From: Acidimicrobiia bacterium
GTDB lineage: Bacteria > Actinomycetota > Acidimicrobiia > IMCC26256
Reading direction: 5' to 3'
Length of the DNA stretch: 19,787 nt
Assembly (NCBI GenBank): GCA_023262065.1
Contig: JALRDW010000129.1
Span: 1-19,787 of the forward strand
Numbering within the stretch: position 1 is the first letter of the stretch; each line of letters begins with the position of its first letter. Positions 1-7,214 of this stretch are shown one piece after another. The notes below the pieces were generated by a model. It was not told the DNA's origin. It ran no database searches and saw only the letters and a list, made by a program, of their open reading frames with translations. Both the position numbers and the translations under genes were made by a program.

Positions 1-771
1 CTGGCGGGCGAGGGCCTCCAGCACAACGACGGACACAGCCACGTGCTCGCCTCGGTCGTTCCGAACCTGCGCGCCTACGACCCGGCGTTCGCGTACGAGA
101 CCGCGGTCATCGTGCGCGACGGCATCGAGCGGATGTTCGGCGCCGGTGGTGAGGACTGCTTCTACTACCTGACGCTGTACAACGAGAACATCGTCATGCC
201 CCCGAGCCCCGACGGGGTCGACGAGGGGATCGTGCGCGGGTTGTACCGGTTCGTCGAACCGCCGGGCGCGGGTCGACCGGACGCATCGATCCTGGCGAGC
301 GGATCCGCGATGGCGGCGGCCCTCGGCGCCCGGTCGCTGCTCGCCGAACGCTTCGGCGTCGAGGTCGAGGTGTGGAGTGCGACCTCGTGGAAGGCGCTCC
401 GGGACGATGCACTCGACACGACCCGGTGGAACCGGCTGCATCCGGACCGGGCGGTCCGTCAGCCCTACGTCACCGAGTGCCTCGCCGGGATCGACGGTCC
501 CGTGGTCGCCGTGAGTGACTTCATGGTCTCGGTCGCCGATCAGATCGCCCGCTGGGTGCCGCGCCCCTTCACGGCGCTCGGCACCGACGGGTACGGGTTC
601 TCGGACACCCGGGAGGCACTGCGGCGGCACTTCGAGGTGGACGCCGAGCACATCGCGGTCGCGGTCCTCGCCGAGTCGGCACGATCGGGACGGATCGGAC
701 CCGAGGTCGCGCGGGAGGCGATCGTGGCGCTCGGCATCGATCCCGACGCGCCGACGCCGAGGCTGGCCTAG
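1..771 (+). CDS. aceE: Pyruvate dehydrogenase E1 component (homodimeric type), 3' part of gene
   Basis: The reading frame is open from base 1 and ends with TAG at 769-771, so 256 C-terminal residues are visible and the start lies outside the window. AceE is the thiamine-diphosphate E1 subunit of the pyruvate dehydrogenase complex, decarboxylating pyruvate and passing the acetyl group to the E2 lipoyl domain. The visible part begins with the family motif GEGLQHNDGHSH, followed by YDPAFAYE, the DGIERMFG segment and YYLTLYNEN, which match the transketolase-like pyrimidine-binding and C-terminal domains of single-chain AceE (about 880-930 aa complete). The last ~120 residues are the transketolase C-terminal domain, including GTDGYGFSDTR near residue 194. 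Its stop lies 9 nt from the stop of the opposing small gene. The identification is secure; the upstream neighbourhood is unknown. Confidence 0.95.
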   Translation: MAGEGLQHNDGHSHVLASVVPNLRAYDPAFAYETAVIVRDGIERMFGAGGEDCFYYLTLYNENIVMPPSPDGVDEGIVRGLYRFVEPPGAGRPDASILASGSAMAAALGARSLLAERFGVEVEVWSATSWKALRDDALDTTRWNRLHPDRAVRQPYVTECLAGIDGPVVAVSDFMVSVADQIARWVPRPFTALGTDGYGFSDTREALRRHFEVDAEHIAVAVLAESARSGRIGPEVAREAIVALGIDPDAPTPRLA

Positions 772-780
772 CGGGGACGG

Positions 781-978
781 TCAGCCCTCGGCGCGCTCGT
801 CGGGGTCCCAGGGCTCGGGTTCGGCTTCGTCGGCCTCATCGTCGAGGTAGACGACGCCGGCGTCGTCGTCGTCGACGTCGGCGAGCGACCGACCGTCCTC
901 CCGGAACAGGCCGTCGTCGAATCCCTGCTTCATCTCGCGGGCCTCACGGAACCGCCGCGCTCGACCTTTTCTGGGCAC
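781..978 (-). CDS. Small charge-polarised hypothetical protein (65 aa)
   Basis: I do not recognise this protein. It is 65 residues with a strikingly split composition. The first 14 residues are basic (MPRKGRARRFREAR), and the rest is acidic with an aspartate run (DVDDDD) and a tail rich in Asp, Glu and Pro. There is no signal peptide or membrane segment, and it is probably largely disordered. The chosen start is GTG at 978, preceded by an AGGTGG that could act as a ribosome binding site. An in-frame ATG at 933 (residue 16) is an alternative that would remove the basic part. It is convergent with aceE and divergent from the tRNA. The compact placement and consistent codon bias suggest it is real, but function is unknown; a nucleic-acid or protein-docking tail is only a guess. 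Confidence 0.6.
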   Translation of the reverse strand: MPRKGRARRFREAREMKQGFDDGLFREDGRSLADVDDDDAGVVYLDDEADEAEPEPWDPDERAEG

Positions 979-1000
979 CTGGCCACCTGACCTCGACCGG

Positions 1001-1058
1001 TCCGCACGGATGCGGTGCGGGCCGACGATTATCCCCCACGAGCGGGGGTCCGTGCGGA
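1001..1058. repeat. 10-bp inverted repeat enclosing a short GC hairpin
   Basis: TCCGCACGGA at 1001-1010 is the exact reverse complement of TCCGTGCGGA at 1049-1058. Between them lies a second hairpin, CCCCC (1033-1037) pairing with GGGGG (1044-1048) around a 6-nt loop. It sits between the start of the 65-aa minus-strand gene and the tRNA promoter. It may be an operator or a structured leader for the small gene; GC-rich DNA also produces such pairs by chance. Confidence 0.45.
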
Positions 1059-1130
1059 ACCGTTTCCGCCCGCCGGACCGGGACTCCCGAACTCCGGGAC
1101 CCGGCCCGGGGCCGGGGCCGATGCGGGATG

Positions 1131-1136
1131 TAGGCT
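1131..1136 (+). promoter_or_regulatory. Probable -10 box for tRNA-Val
   Basis: TAGGCT fits the actinobacterial TANNNT -10 pattern and ends 10 nt before the first base of the tRNA, allowing a very short 5' leader. I see no convincing -35 box 16-18 nt upstream, where the sequence is almost pure G/C. Confidence 0.4.
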
Positions 1137-1146
1137 GACCCGTCTC

Positions 1147-1220
1147 GGGCGATTGGCTCAGTCGGTTAGAGCGCTGCCTTCACACGGCAGAGGTCGGGGG
1201 TTCGAGTCCCTCATCGCCCA
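1147..1220 (+). tRNA. tRNA-Val (anticodon CAC)
   Basis: The cloverleaf folds fully. The acceptor stem GGGCGAT (1147-1153) pairs with ATCGCCC (1213-1219), with discriminator A at 1220. The D-arm contains GGCTCAGTCGGTTAGAGC. The anticodon stem CTGCC (1174-1178) pairs with GGCAG (1186-1190) around the loop TTCACAC, placing anticodon CAC at 1181-1183. The T-arm GGGGG/CCCTC encloses TTCGAGT. The 3' CCA is not encoded. It reads the valine codon GUG, which is very frequent in the genes of this window. No integrase or duplicated 3' end is nearby, so there is no sign that it serves as an attachment site. Confidence 0.97.
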
Positions 1221-1224
1221 CGCA

Positions 1225-1249
1225 GGACCGCCCGCCGCCCGCCCGGTCC
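1225..1249 (+). terminator. GC hairpin just after tRNA-Val, possible terminator
   Basis: GGACCG (1225-1230) pairs perfectly with CGGTCC (1244-1249) around a 13-nt G/C loop, starting 4 nt after the tRNA. There is no T-tract, so it would be a non-classical terminator or a processing structure at best. Confidence 0.25.
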
Positions 1250-1293
1250 GGTCCGCCGGAGCCGGTCGGGCCGCCGGGGTCCGAGCGAGCGGG

Positions 1294-2673
1294 TCAGGCC
1301 GTGCGGACCCCTTGATCCTCGAGGGTGCTCCTGATCACCGCGGGGTCCACCTCGCGGACGCCGACCCCGGCCCGGATCGCCGTGGCCGCCGCGACCCCGG
1401 CACCCTGACCCGTGACCACGCAGCAGGCCATGTTGCGTGTCGCCGCGTGGGCGATCCGATCCCCGCCGGTGGCCCGCCCGGCGACGAGCAGACCGTCGAT
1501 CTCCCGGGGGATGAGGTTGCGGTACGGCACCTGGAAGTACCGACCGGTGGTCGGCAGGATGAGCACGCCGTACCCGTCGATGAACTCGGGGAAGATCCCG
1601 ATCGGGTCGTCGCATCGACCCTGCCCGCGCACCTCGGCCTCGGTGAGGTCGTGCAGGGTCGACACCTTGCGGGTGTCGCGCACGCCGATCGTCGTCCCGA
1701 AGTTCCGCAGCCGCGCGTGCTCGCACCCCGGGACGTACCGCCGCATCGCCTCGATCGCGTGGAGCACCTGACGTCGGCCCTCGATCTCGGCCCGGGTCAG
1801 GGAGTCGGGATCGGTCCCGTCGACGCCGTCGAGGTGGACGAGGTTCATGTAGGTGAGTTCGCCCGTGTCGTGGGCAGCACCCCACGTGCCCCCGATCGTC
1901 GTGAGGTCGGCGGGGATCACGCCATCGGCGACGGCCCGGGCGAACGGCTTGCCGAGGAACGGGGAGAACATCGCGTCCTCCTTCCCGCTGGTCTCGATCG
2001 ACCACTCGGAGTTCCCGGACCAGTCGGCGTAGGTCTGCGGGTCGGCCCGGACCCCAGCCATGAACCTCCCCACGTCGACGCCCGCGAGGTGGAACAGGAC
2101 GGAGGCCGCCATCGCGGTCTCCGGCGGCGTGCGATGGGTGGGCGCGCCGGCCCGGTGGGCGACGTCGGCATCGCCGGACGCGTCGATCGTGATGCGGGCG
2201 AGCAGGGCCTCCCGACCGGCCTTCGACTCCGTGATCACGCCGACCACCGCCGTGCCGTCGAGGATGGGCGCGACCACGGTGCGGTGGAGCATCGGGGTGA
2301 CCCCGGCGTCGAGGACGAGACGATCGGCAACGACCTTGAAGCCCTCCGAGTCGAGTTCGTAGGACAGGGACTGGCTCTCGGGCACTGCGGCGCCGAGTGC
2401 GACGGATCGCTCCTCGAACTCGCGGACCAGTCCGCCCGCCTCGACGGTGGCCTCATGGCGGTACCACGCCAGTCCCTCGACGCCCACCGCCGTGATGTTG
2501 CCGCCGAAGAACCCGTGGTGCTCGACCAGTGTGACGGCGACGCCGGCCCTGGCGGCGGCGACGGCTGCGGCCAACCCGCTCGGACCGGAGCCGACGACGA
2601 GGACGTCGGTCTCGTGGACGACGTCGACCCGTCGGGCGGCCTCCGTGATGGCGCGGCGGCTGGGGGTCCCCAC
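1294..2673 (-). CDS. FAD-dependent oxidoreductase (FAD_oxidored-type)
   Basis: This 459-aa flavoprotein begins with a Rossmann dinucleotide-binding motif. DVLVVGSGPSG (GSGPSG at residues 28-33) is followed about 18 residues later by the acidic residue of VTLVEHHGFFGGN, the typical FAD-binding start of this family. The C-terminal region GLLVAGRATGGDRIAH with a Gly/Ala-rich helix is the second FAD-contacting segment. The frame is open far upstream, but everything before residue 1 lacks family character. GTG at 2673 is preferred because a GATACT box lies 7 nt upstream, as at other starts here. Relatives are often annotated only as FAD-dependent oxidoreductases, and the substrate cannot be inferred. 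It is divergent from the 220-aa gene at 2788, so it is probably monocistronic. Confidence 0.85.
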   Translation of the reverse strand: MGTPSRRAITEAARRVDVVHETDVLVVGSGPSGLAAAVAAARAGVAVTLVEHHGFFGGNITAVGVEGLAWYRHEATVEAGGLVREFEERSVALGAAVPESQSLSYELDSEGFKVVADRLVLDAGVTPMLHRTVVAPILDGTAVVGVITESKAGREALLARITIDASGDADVAHRAGAPTHRTPPETAMAASVLFHLAGVDVGRFMAGVRADPQTYADWSGNSEWSIETSGKEDAMFSPFLGKPFARAVADGVIPADLTTIGGTWGAAHDTGELTYMNLVHLDGVDGTDPDSLTRAEIEGRRQVLHAIEAMRRYVPGCEHARLRNFGTTIGVRDTRKVSTLHDLTEAEVRGQGRCDDPIGIFPEFIDGYGVLILPTTGRYFQVPYRNLIPREIDGLLVAGRATGGDRIAHAATRNMACCVVTGQGAGVAAATAIRAGVGVREVDPAVIRSTLEDQGVRTA

Positions 2674-2680
2674 GTCGGCG

Positions 2681-2686
2681 AGTATC
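2681..2686 (-). promoter_or_regulatory. Possible -10 box for the FAD oxidoreductase, leaderless
   Basis: On the minus strand GATACT lies 7 nt before the GTG at 2673, similar to the TANNNT boxes 6-8 nt upstream of other genes in this window, though the first T is missing. Confidence 0.3.
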
Positions 2687-2748
2687 CCCGGCTGGCGGTG
2701 GCGGGCGGGGGATCCCGGTCGATCGGTCCGCCGCCGGCCTCGGGGCGA

Positions 2749-2778
2749 TTGGCAGCCCGGCGTGTCCTCGGGCACAAT
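2749..2778 (+). promoter_or_regulatory. Possible promoter of the 220-aa gene
   Basis: TTGGCA (2749-2754, one mismatch to TTGACA) and CACAAT (2773-2778) are 18 nt apart. Transcription would start within a few bases of the ATG at 2788. However, a good GGAGG (2779-2783) sits directly before that ATG, so either a leaderless or a Shine-Dalgarno start is possible. Confidence 0.35.
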
Positions 2779-2787
2779 GGAGGACCC

Positions 2788-3450
2788 ATGCAGATCGAAT
2801 CGCGTGACTCCGTCTCCCTGAAGCCGGTGGAACTCGACGAGTTCAGCCAGCTGCTCGCCCAGGTGGGACTCGCCGGTGCCGACGAGCACCTCGAGGCCCA
2901 GGTTGAGAAGTTCCCGCTCATCGTCCTCGCCAGCGTCGACGACGAGCGCCACGGCTTCCTGTTCGGTTCGCTCGAGCGTGTCGGCGGGACGCCGTGCGTG
3001 CTCTGGGGCCTGGGCGCCGTCCGGAAGGGCCGCACCAGCGGTGCCACGGTCAAGGCGCTCGTCGCCGAGCTCTACCGCCGGGCCGCCATCTCGTTCCCGG
3101 ACGAGGACGTCCTCGTGGCCGGCCGCATCGCCCACGCCTCGGCGTACGGGATCGTCGGCCAGCTCGACGACGTCGTACCGCGCCCCAACTACAAGCCGAC
3201 CGGCGAGGAGCGGGCCTGGGGTCGTCGGCTCGCCAAGCGGTTCGGGTGCGAGGCCCGCTACGACGAGCACGCGTTCCGGGTGCAGACCGGCAAGTGCGTG
3301 GAGCCGGTGCTCGACACCAGCACGGTGAAGGGTGGCGGCAAGGCCGCGACCGCCGTGGTCGGAGCCTGCGACCCGAACAAGGGTGAGGCCGTGATCGCGT
3401 TCGGGTGGGCCACCGCCGACGCACTCGCCGGCGGCCTCGGCGTCTCCTGA
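2788..3450 (+). CDS. Hypothetical protein, possibly GNAT-like (220 aa)
   Basis: I do not recognise this 220-aa protein with confidence. The start ATG at 2788 has a GGAGGA just upstream (2779-2784); the frame is open much further 5' but without protein-like sequence. No signal peptide or membrane helix is visible. Residues about 45-105 alternate strands and helices. The GAVRKGRTSGATVKAL stretch is faintly reminiscent of the acetyl-CoA-binding segment of GNAT acetyltransferases, but the classic R/Q-x-x-G-x-G/A pattern is imperfect. The C-terminal third contains KGGGKAA and ends Gly/Ala-rich. It is divergent from the FAD oxidoreductase and ends 10 nt from the stop of the opposing DUF255 gene. 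Function is unknown and the GNAT suggestion is weak. Confidence 0.7.
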   Translation: MQIESRDSVSLKPVELDEFSQLLAQVGLAGADEHLEAQVEKFPLIVLASVDDERHGFLFGSLERVGGTPCVLWGLGAVRKGRTSGATVKALVAELYRRAAISFPDEDVLVAGRIAHASAYGIVGQLDDVVPRPNYKPTGEERAWGRRLAKRFGCEARYDEHAFRVQTGKCVEPVLDTSTVKGGGKAATAVVGACDPNKGEAVIAFGWATADALAGGLGVS

Positions 3451-3460
3451 CGCCGCTGCG

Positions 3461-5491
3461 TCACACCCGCCGCGACGCCAGCACCCGATCGATCTCGCCG
3501 CGCAACGCCGCCTCGTCCTGCACCGGCAGGTGGCACACGCCGCCCTCGCAGACGTACGCGGTGCCGGGTCCGGCACCCGTCCGACCCTCGAGCAGTGGGG
3601 TGCGGCCGGCCGCGGCGGGATCGTCGCCGCTCACCACGACCGATGCCGGGAGCAGTCGGCCGAACACCTCGGCCCGCATGGCGGCGGTGGGTGCGACGAG
3701 GGCGATCTCGAGGGTGGGGGTGGTGGCGCGGGTCATGGCGCCGAGCGCGAACGCGAACGCCGTCGGGTACTGCGGGGCCGCCGATCCGACGAGGCGGAGT
3801 GCCCCGAGCGCCGCATCTCGGTACCGCGACTCCCCGGTGATGTCGGCGAGGCGCAGGAGTGCCTCGGCGGCGAGCGAGTTGGCGGACGGCGTCGCGTTGT
3901 CCTGCAGGTCCAGGGTGCGGGCGATGAGGCGCTCCTGGTCCTCGCCGGTCGTGAAGAACCCACCGCCGTCGCGGGCGAAGAGGCCGAGCAGGTCATCGGC
4001 GACGTGACGGGCCTCGTCGAGCCACGCGACGTCGTCGACCTCGGCGAGCGTCACGAGCGCCCCGAGCAGCGCCGCGTGATCCTCGGCGTACGCCGGGATG
4101 TGCGCGCGCCCGGCCTGCCAGGAGCGGAGGAGGCGCCCACCGGCGTCGCGCATCTCGGTGAGGAGGAAGCGGGCGTTGGATCGAGCGGCGTCGAGCCAAT
4201 CGGCCCGGTCGAGCGCGACCGCGGCCTCCGCGAGGGCGCGGAGGAACCATGCGTTCCACGCCAACAGCACCTTGTCGTCGAGACCGGGACGCTCGCGACG
4301 ATCGCGGTGCGCGAGGAGCGCGGCGCGAGCGGCGCGCACCGGTTCCGGCATGGTCGCGGTCGGCGAGGGTGCGGTGAGGATCGTGCCGGAATGGCCCGTG
4401 TGGGGGTCGGTGAAGTTGGGGGGGTCGGTGACGCCGAACCAGTCGATGACGGCCGCGGCCATGTCGGGGTCCGAGCACGCGGCCCGGATCTCATCCGGGT
4501 CCCAGAGGTAGAACCGACCCTCGATCCCCTCGGAGTCGGCGTCCTCGGCGGAGGCCCACCCGGGCCCGGCGGTGGCGAGGTCGCGCAGCACGTACCCCAC
4601 GATGCCCTCGACGACCTCGCGGTACCGGGGCTCGCCGGTGACGAGGTGGGCCCGCAGGTATGCACCGAGGAGGAGTGCCTGGTCGTAGAGCATCTTCTCG
4701 AAGTGCGGCACCAACCAGTGGTCGTCGGTCGAGTAGCGGGCGAAACCGCCCCCGAGGTGGTCGTGGATGCCGCCCGCCGCCATGTGGTCGAGCGTGGTCG
4801 TCGCCATGTGGAGCGCGCGGGCGTCGCCGGAGCGGACGTACTCCCGCAGGAGCAGGTCGATGGTCATGGCCTGCGGGAACTTCGGTGCGCGCCCGAACCC
4901 GCCGAGCCGCCCGTCGAACTGACCCTCGAGCCGTTCCACGACCGACCCCTCCCATCCCGTCGGCAGGTGGTCCTCGGTGGCCAGGGGCCGTGCGTCGCGT
5001 TCGATGTGCTCCCGCAGTTGGGCGCCCTGCTCATCGACCTGATCCCGTTGGTTGGTCCACACGTCGTCGATGGCGCGCAGGACCCGTTCGAAGGACGGCA
5101 TGCCGGGCCGGTCCTCGGGCGGGAAGTACGTCCCGCCGTAGAACGGGGTCCCGTCGGGGGTGAGGAAGACGGTCATGGGCCAACCGCCGCGCCCGGTCAT
5201 CGCCTGCACCGCGCTCATGTAGATCGCATCGACGTCCGGGCGCTCCTCGCGGTCGACCTTGACGTTCACGTACAGGTCGTTCATCACCGCAGCGGTGGCC
5301 TCGTCCTCGAAGGACTCGTGCGCCATGACGTGGCACCAATGACATGCGGAGTAGCCGACCGACAGCAGGATCGGACGGTCGCGCCGGCGGGCCTCGGCGA
5401 ACGCATCCGCCCCCCAGGGGAACCACTCGACCGGGTTGTCGGCGTGCTGGCGGAGGTACGGGGAGGTCTCATCGGCGAGGCGGTTCGTCAC
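3461..5491 (-). CDS. DUF255 / YyaL-type thioredoxin-fold protein
   Basis: This 676-aa protein belongs to the conserved family of bacterial YyaL and animal SPATA20. The N-terminus [19 protein letters not shown] is the family signature. A thioredoxin-like domain follows with the redox motif C50-H-W-C53 in [10 protein letters not shown] and [13 protein letters not shown] further on. The remaining ~450 residues form the (alpha/alpha) barrel related to N-acylglucosamine epimerases. A second Cys pair, [11 protein letters not shown], lies close to the C-terminus, as in relatives. The start is GTG at 5491, because the signature begins there and a TAGGGT box lies 6 nt upstream. It is last of six minus-strand genes but seems to have its own promoter. 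The biochemical role is not established; cytoplasmic thiol-redox work is inferred from the CxxC. Confidence 0.93.
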   Translation of the reverse strand: MTNRLADETSPYLRQHADNPVEWFPWGADAFAEARRRDRPILLSVGYSACHWCHVMAHESFEDEATAAVMNDLYVNVKVDREERPDVDAIYMSAVQAMTGRGGWPMTVFLTPDGTPFYGGTYFPPEDRPGMPSFERVLRAIDDVWTNQRDQVDEQGAQLREHIERDARPLATEDHLPTGWEGSVVERLEGQFDGRLGGFGRAPKFPQAMTIDLLLREYVRSGDARALHMATTTLDHMAAGGIHDHLGGGFARYSTDDHWLVPHFEKMLYDQALLLGAYLRAHLVTGEPRYREVVEGIVGYVLRDLATAGPGWASAEDADSEGIEGRFYLWDPDEIRAACSDPDMAAAVIDWFGVTDPPNFTDPHTGHSGTILTAPSPTATMPEPVRAARAALLAHRDRRERPGLDDKVLLAWNAWFLRALAEAAVALDRADWLDAARSNARFLLTEMRDAGGRLLRSWQAGRAHIPAYAEDHAALLGALVTLAEVDDVAWLDEARHVADDLLGLFARDGGGFFTTGEDQERLIARTLDLQDNATPSANSLAAEALLRLADITGESRYRDAALGALRLVGSAAPQYPTAFAFALGAMTRATTPTLEIALVAPTAAMRAEVFGRLLPASVVVSGDDPAAAGRTPLLEGRTGAGPGTAYVCEGGVCHLPVQDEAALRGEIDRVLASRRV

Positions 5492-5497
5492 GTCGGC

Positions 5498-5503
5498 ACC
5501 CTA
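5498..5503 (-). promoter_or_regulatory. -10 box of the DUF255 gene, leaderless
   Basis: On the minus strand TAGGGT is followed by 6 nt and then the GTG start at 5491. This spacing puts the transcription start at or next to the first codon, so the mRNA would lack a leader. No Shine-Dalgarno sequence lies in that space. Confidence 0.5.
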
Positions 5504-5526
5504 CCGACGCGCCGGGCTCGCGGCGG

Positions 5527-7146
5527 TCACGTGAGCTGAGCGGCGTCCCGGAGTCCGGCGATCGCGACCTCCCGGCCCCATCGGTAGTCCGGTTTGCCCG
5601 AGGGGGAGCGCTCGATGGTGGGGACCGTGACGATCGCTCGCGGTGCCTTGTACCCGGCGACGTGGCGGCGCACGTGCTCGTCGATGGACGCGAAGTCCGT
5701 GATGTGGCCGTCCCGCAACGCGACGACGGCGACGACGCGCTCGCCCCACCGTTCGTCGGGCGTCCCGACGACGATCGCGTCGAAGACCGCGGGGTGGCCC
5801 TTCAGCGCCGCCTCGACCTCCTCCGGGTACACCTTCTCGCCGCCGGTGTTGATGGACACCGAGCCGCGTCCGAGCAGGGTGATGCTGCCGTCCGCCTCGA
5901 TGATCGCGTGGTCGCCCGGGACCGACCATCGGACCCCGTCGATCGTCGGGAAGGTCGCGGCGGTCTTCTCCGGATCACCGAAGTACCCGAGCGGGATGTG
6001 GCCGCGCCGGGCGAGCAGGCCGACGGTGCCGGGGGGTGCGGGCCGCAGATCCTCGCCGAGGACCGTGGTCTGCGGTCCGACCCGGAACCGCGGCACGGCA
6101 CTGGGCTCCTGGCCGGCCACGGTCACCGACCGACCCTGCCCGCCGGTCTCCGATGCGCCGTACCCGTCGATGACCATCGTGCCGGGCAGGTGACCGACGA
6201 TCGCCGTCTTGACGGCCGGGGACAGGATCGCGCCGCCCGACAGGATCACCGAGCAGCCGGCGACCTCGTCGGCGAGCACACCGTGGTCGAGGGCGTCCAC
6301 GAGGGGGCGTGCGAACGCATCGCCGACGATGACGAGGAGGTTCACCCGCTCGGCGGCCACGACTCCCCACAACCGGGTGGCATCGAAGGTGCGATCGGGC
6401 GAGATGACGACGGTGCCGCCGGAGAGCAGCGCGGTGAACGCGATCCAGTGCGCCGTGCCGTGCATGAACGGGCAGGCCGGCAGGCAGCGGAGGCGACCGT
6501 TGCGCGCCTTGTCCGCGATCTCCTCGGGCGTGCGGATGCGTTCCCCGTTGAAGTCGCCGCCGCCGAACGCGCCGAAGAAGATGTCCTCGTGGCGCCACAT
6601 GACGCCCTTCGGCATCCCGGTCGTGCCGCCGGTGTAGAGGATGTAGAGATCGTCGGCGGATCGGGGCACGGCGACGCGACCGGGTGTCGCCGCGTGCAGT
6701 GCCGCCTCGTAGTCCTGGGCACCGAGCTCGGCACCGACGGCGGCGCCACTGCCGTCATCGACGATGAGGTGGTGCTCGGTCGGCACACGTCCGTGGATCG
6801 CGGCGAGCTTCGGTGCGAACTCCCGATGCGCCACGACGACCCTCGCACCGGAGTCCCGCAGCAGGTAGGCGAGTTCCTCCTCGACGTACCGGAAGTTCAC
6901 GTTCACCGGCACCGCCCGGACCTTGAACGCCGCGAGCATCCCCTCGAGGTACTCGGTCCCGTTGTGGAGGTACAGCGCGACCCGGTCACCCGGTCCGACG
7001 CCGAGGGTGCGCAGGTGCGCCGCGAGGCGATCGATGCGGTCGTCTGCGGCGACGAAGGTGAGTCGACGATCGCCGCACACGAACGCCGTGCGGTCGGGCA
7101 CCGCGTCGACCACGGCCTCCCAGAGGTCCGCGAGGTTGTACTCCAT
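5527..7146 (-). CDS. Acyl-CoA ligase, FadD19-like (AMP-forming)
   Basis: This 539-aa enzyme belongs to the ANL superfamily, which activates a carboxylic acid to an acyl-AMP and then to the CoA thioester. Visible motifs are the P-loop YTGGTTGMPKGV (171-182), then YGASETG (329-335), the ATP-ribose Asp in PGD (D412), GRGSVSINTGGEKVYP (426-441) and catalytic Lys518 in SGKPDYRW. Several stretches (VNVNFRYVE, GVMWRHEDI, GRGSVSIN.GGEKVYPEE, KPDYRW) closely recall mycobacterial FadD19, a steroid side-chain CoA ligase, so branched or polycyclic acids are plausible substrates; this is inference. The start is ATG at 7146. A GGGGG lies just upstream and a TACGGT (7174-7179, minus strand) about 27 nt upstream. 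It is 68 nt downstream of the C69 gene and 35 nt upstream of the DUF255 gene. Confidence 0.92.
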   Translation of the reverse strand: MEYNLADLWEAVVDAVPDRTAFVCGDRRLTFVAADDRIDRLAAHLRTLGVGPGDRVALYLHNGTEYLEGMLAAFKVRAVPVNVNFRYVEEELAYLLRDSGARVVVAHREFAPKLAAIHGRVPTEHHLIVDDGSGAAVGAELGAQDYEAALHAATPGRVAVPRSADDLYILYTGGTTGMPKGVMWRHEDIFFGAFGGGDFNGERIRTPEEIADKARNGRLRCLPACPFMHGTAHWIAFTALLSGGTVVISPDRTFDATRLWGVVAAERVNLLVIVGDAFARPLVDALDHGVLADEVAGCSVILSGGAILSPAVKTAIVGHLPGTMVIDGYGASETGGQGRSVTVAGQEPSAVPRFRVGPQTTVLGEDLRPAPPGTVGLLARRGHIPLGYFGDPEKTAATFPTIDGVRWSVPGDHAIIEADGSITLLGRGSVSINTGGEKVYPEEVEAALKGHPAVFDAIVVGTPDERWGERVVAVVALRDGHITDFASIDEHVRRHVAGYKAPRAIVTVPTIERSPSGKPDYRWGREVAIAGLRDAAQLT

Positions 7147-7214
7147 GGCTGCCCCCAGACTGCGCCGACGCCGACCGTACCGGCCGTGCGTCCCGCGGCC
7201 GGAGTCGCAGCCGA

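Noticed and set aside
1147..1293. tRNA-Val as an integration site
   Set aside because: No integrase, no repeat of the tRNA 3' end elsewhere in the window and no change of gene content around it.
1015..2787. Long open frame upstream of the 220-aa gene on +
   Set aside because: It runs through the tRNA and then antisense to the oxidoreductase; its translation is arginine/glycine/aspartate-rich noise. The protein-like part begins at ATG 2788.
2674..3576. Upstream extension of the FAD oxidoreductase frame to 3576
   Set aside because: This part is antisense to the 220-aa gene and shows no conserved flavoprotein sequence; the Rossmann motif is already at residue 28 from the GTG at 2673.
3530..5539. 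A 669-codon open frame on + antisense to the DUF255 gene
   Set aside because: It has low-complexity Gly/Arg/Val-rich translation without motifs. It is the expected mirror of a GC-rich gene with third-position bias, whereas the minus strand encodes an unmistakable family.
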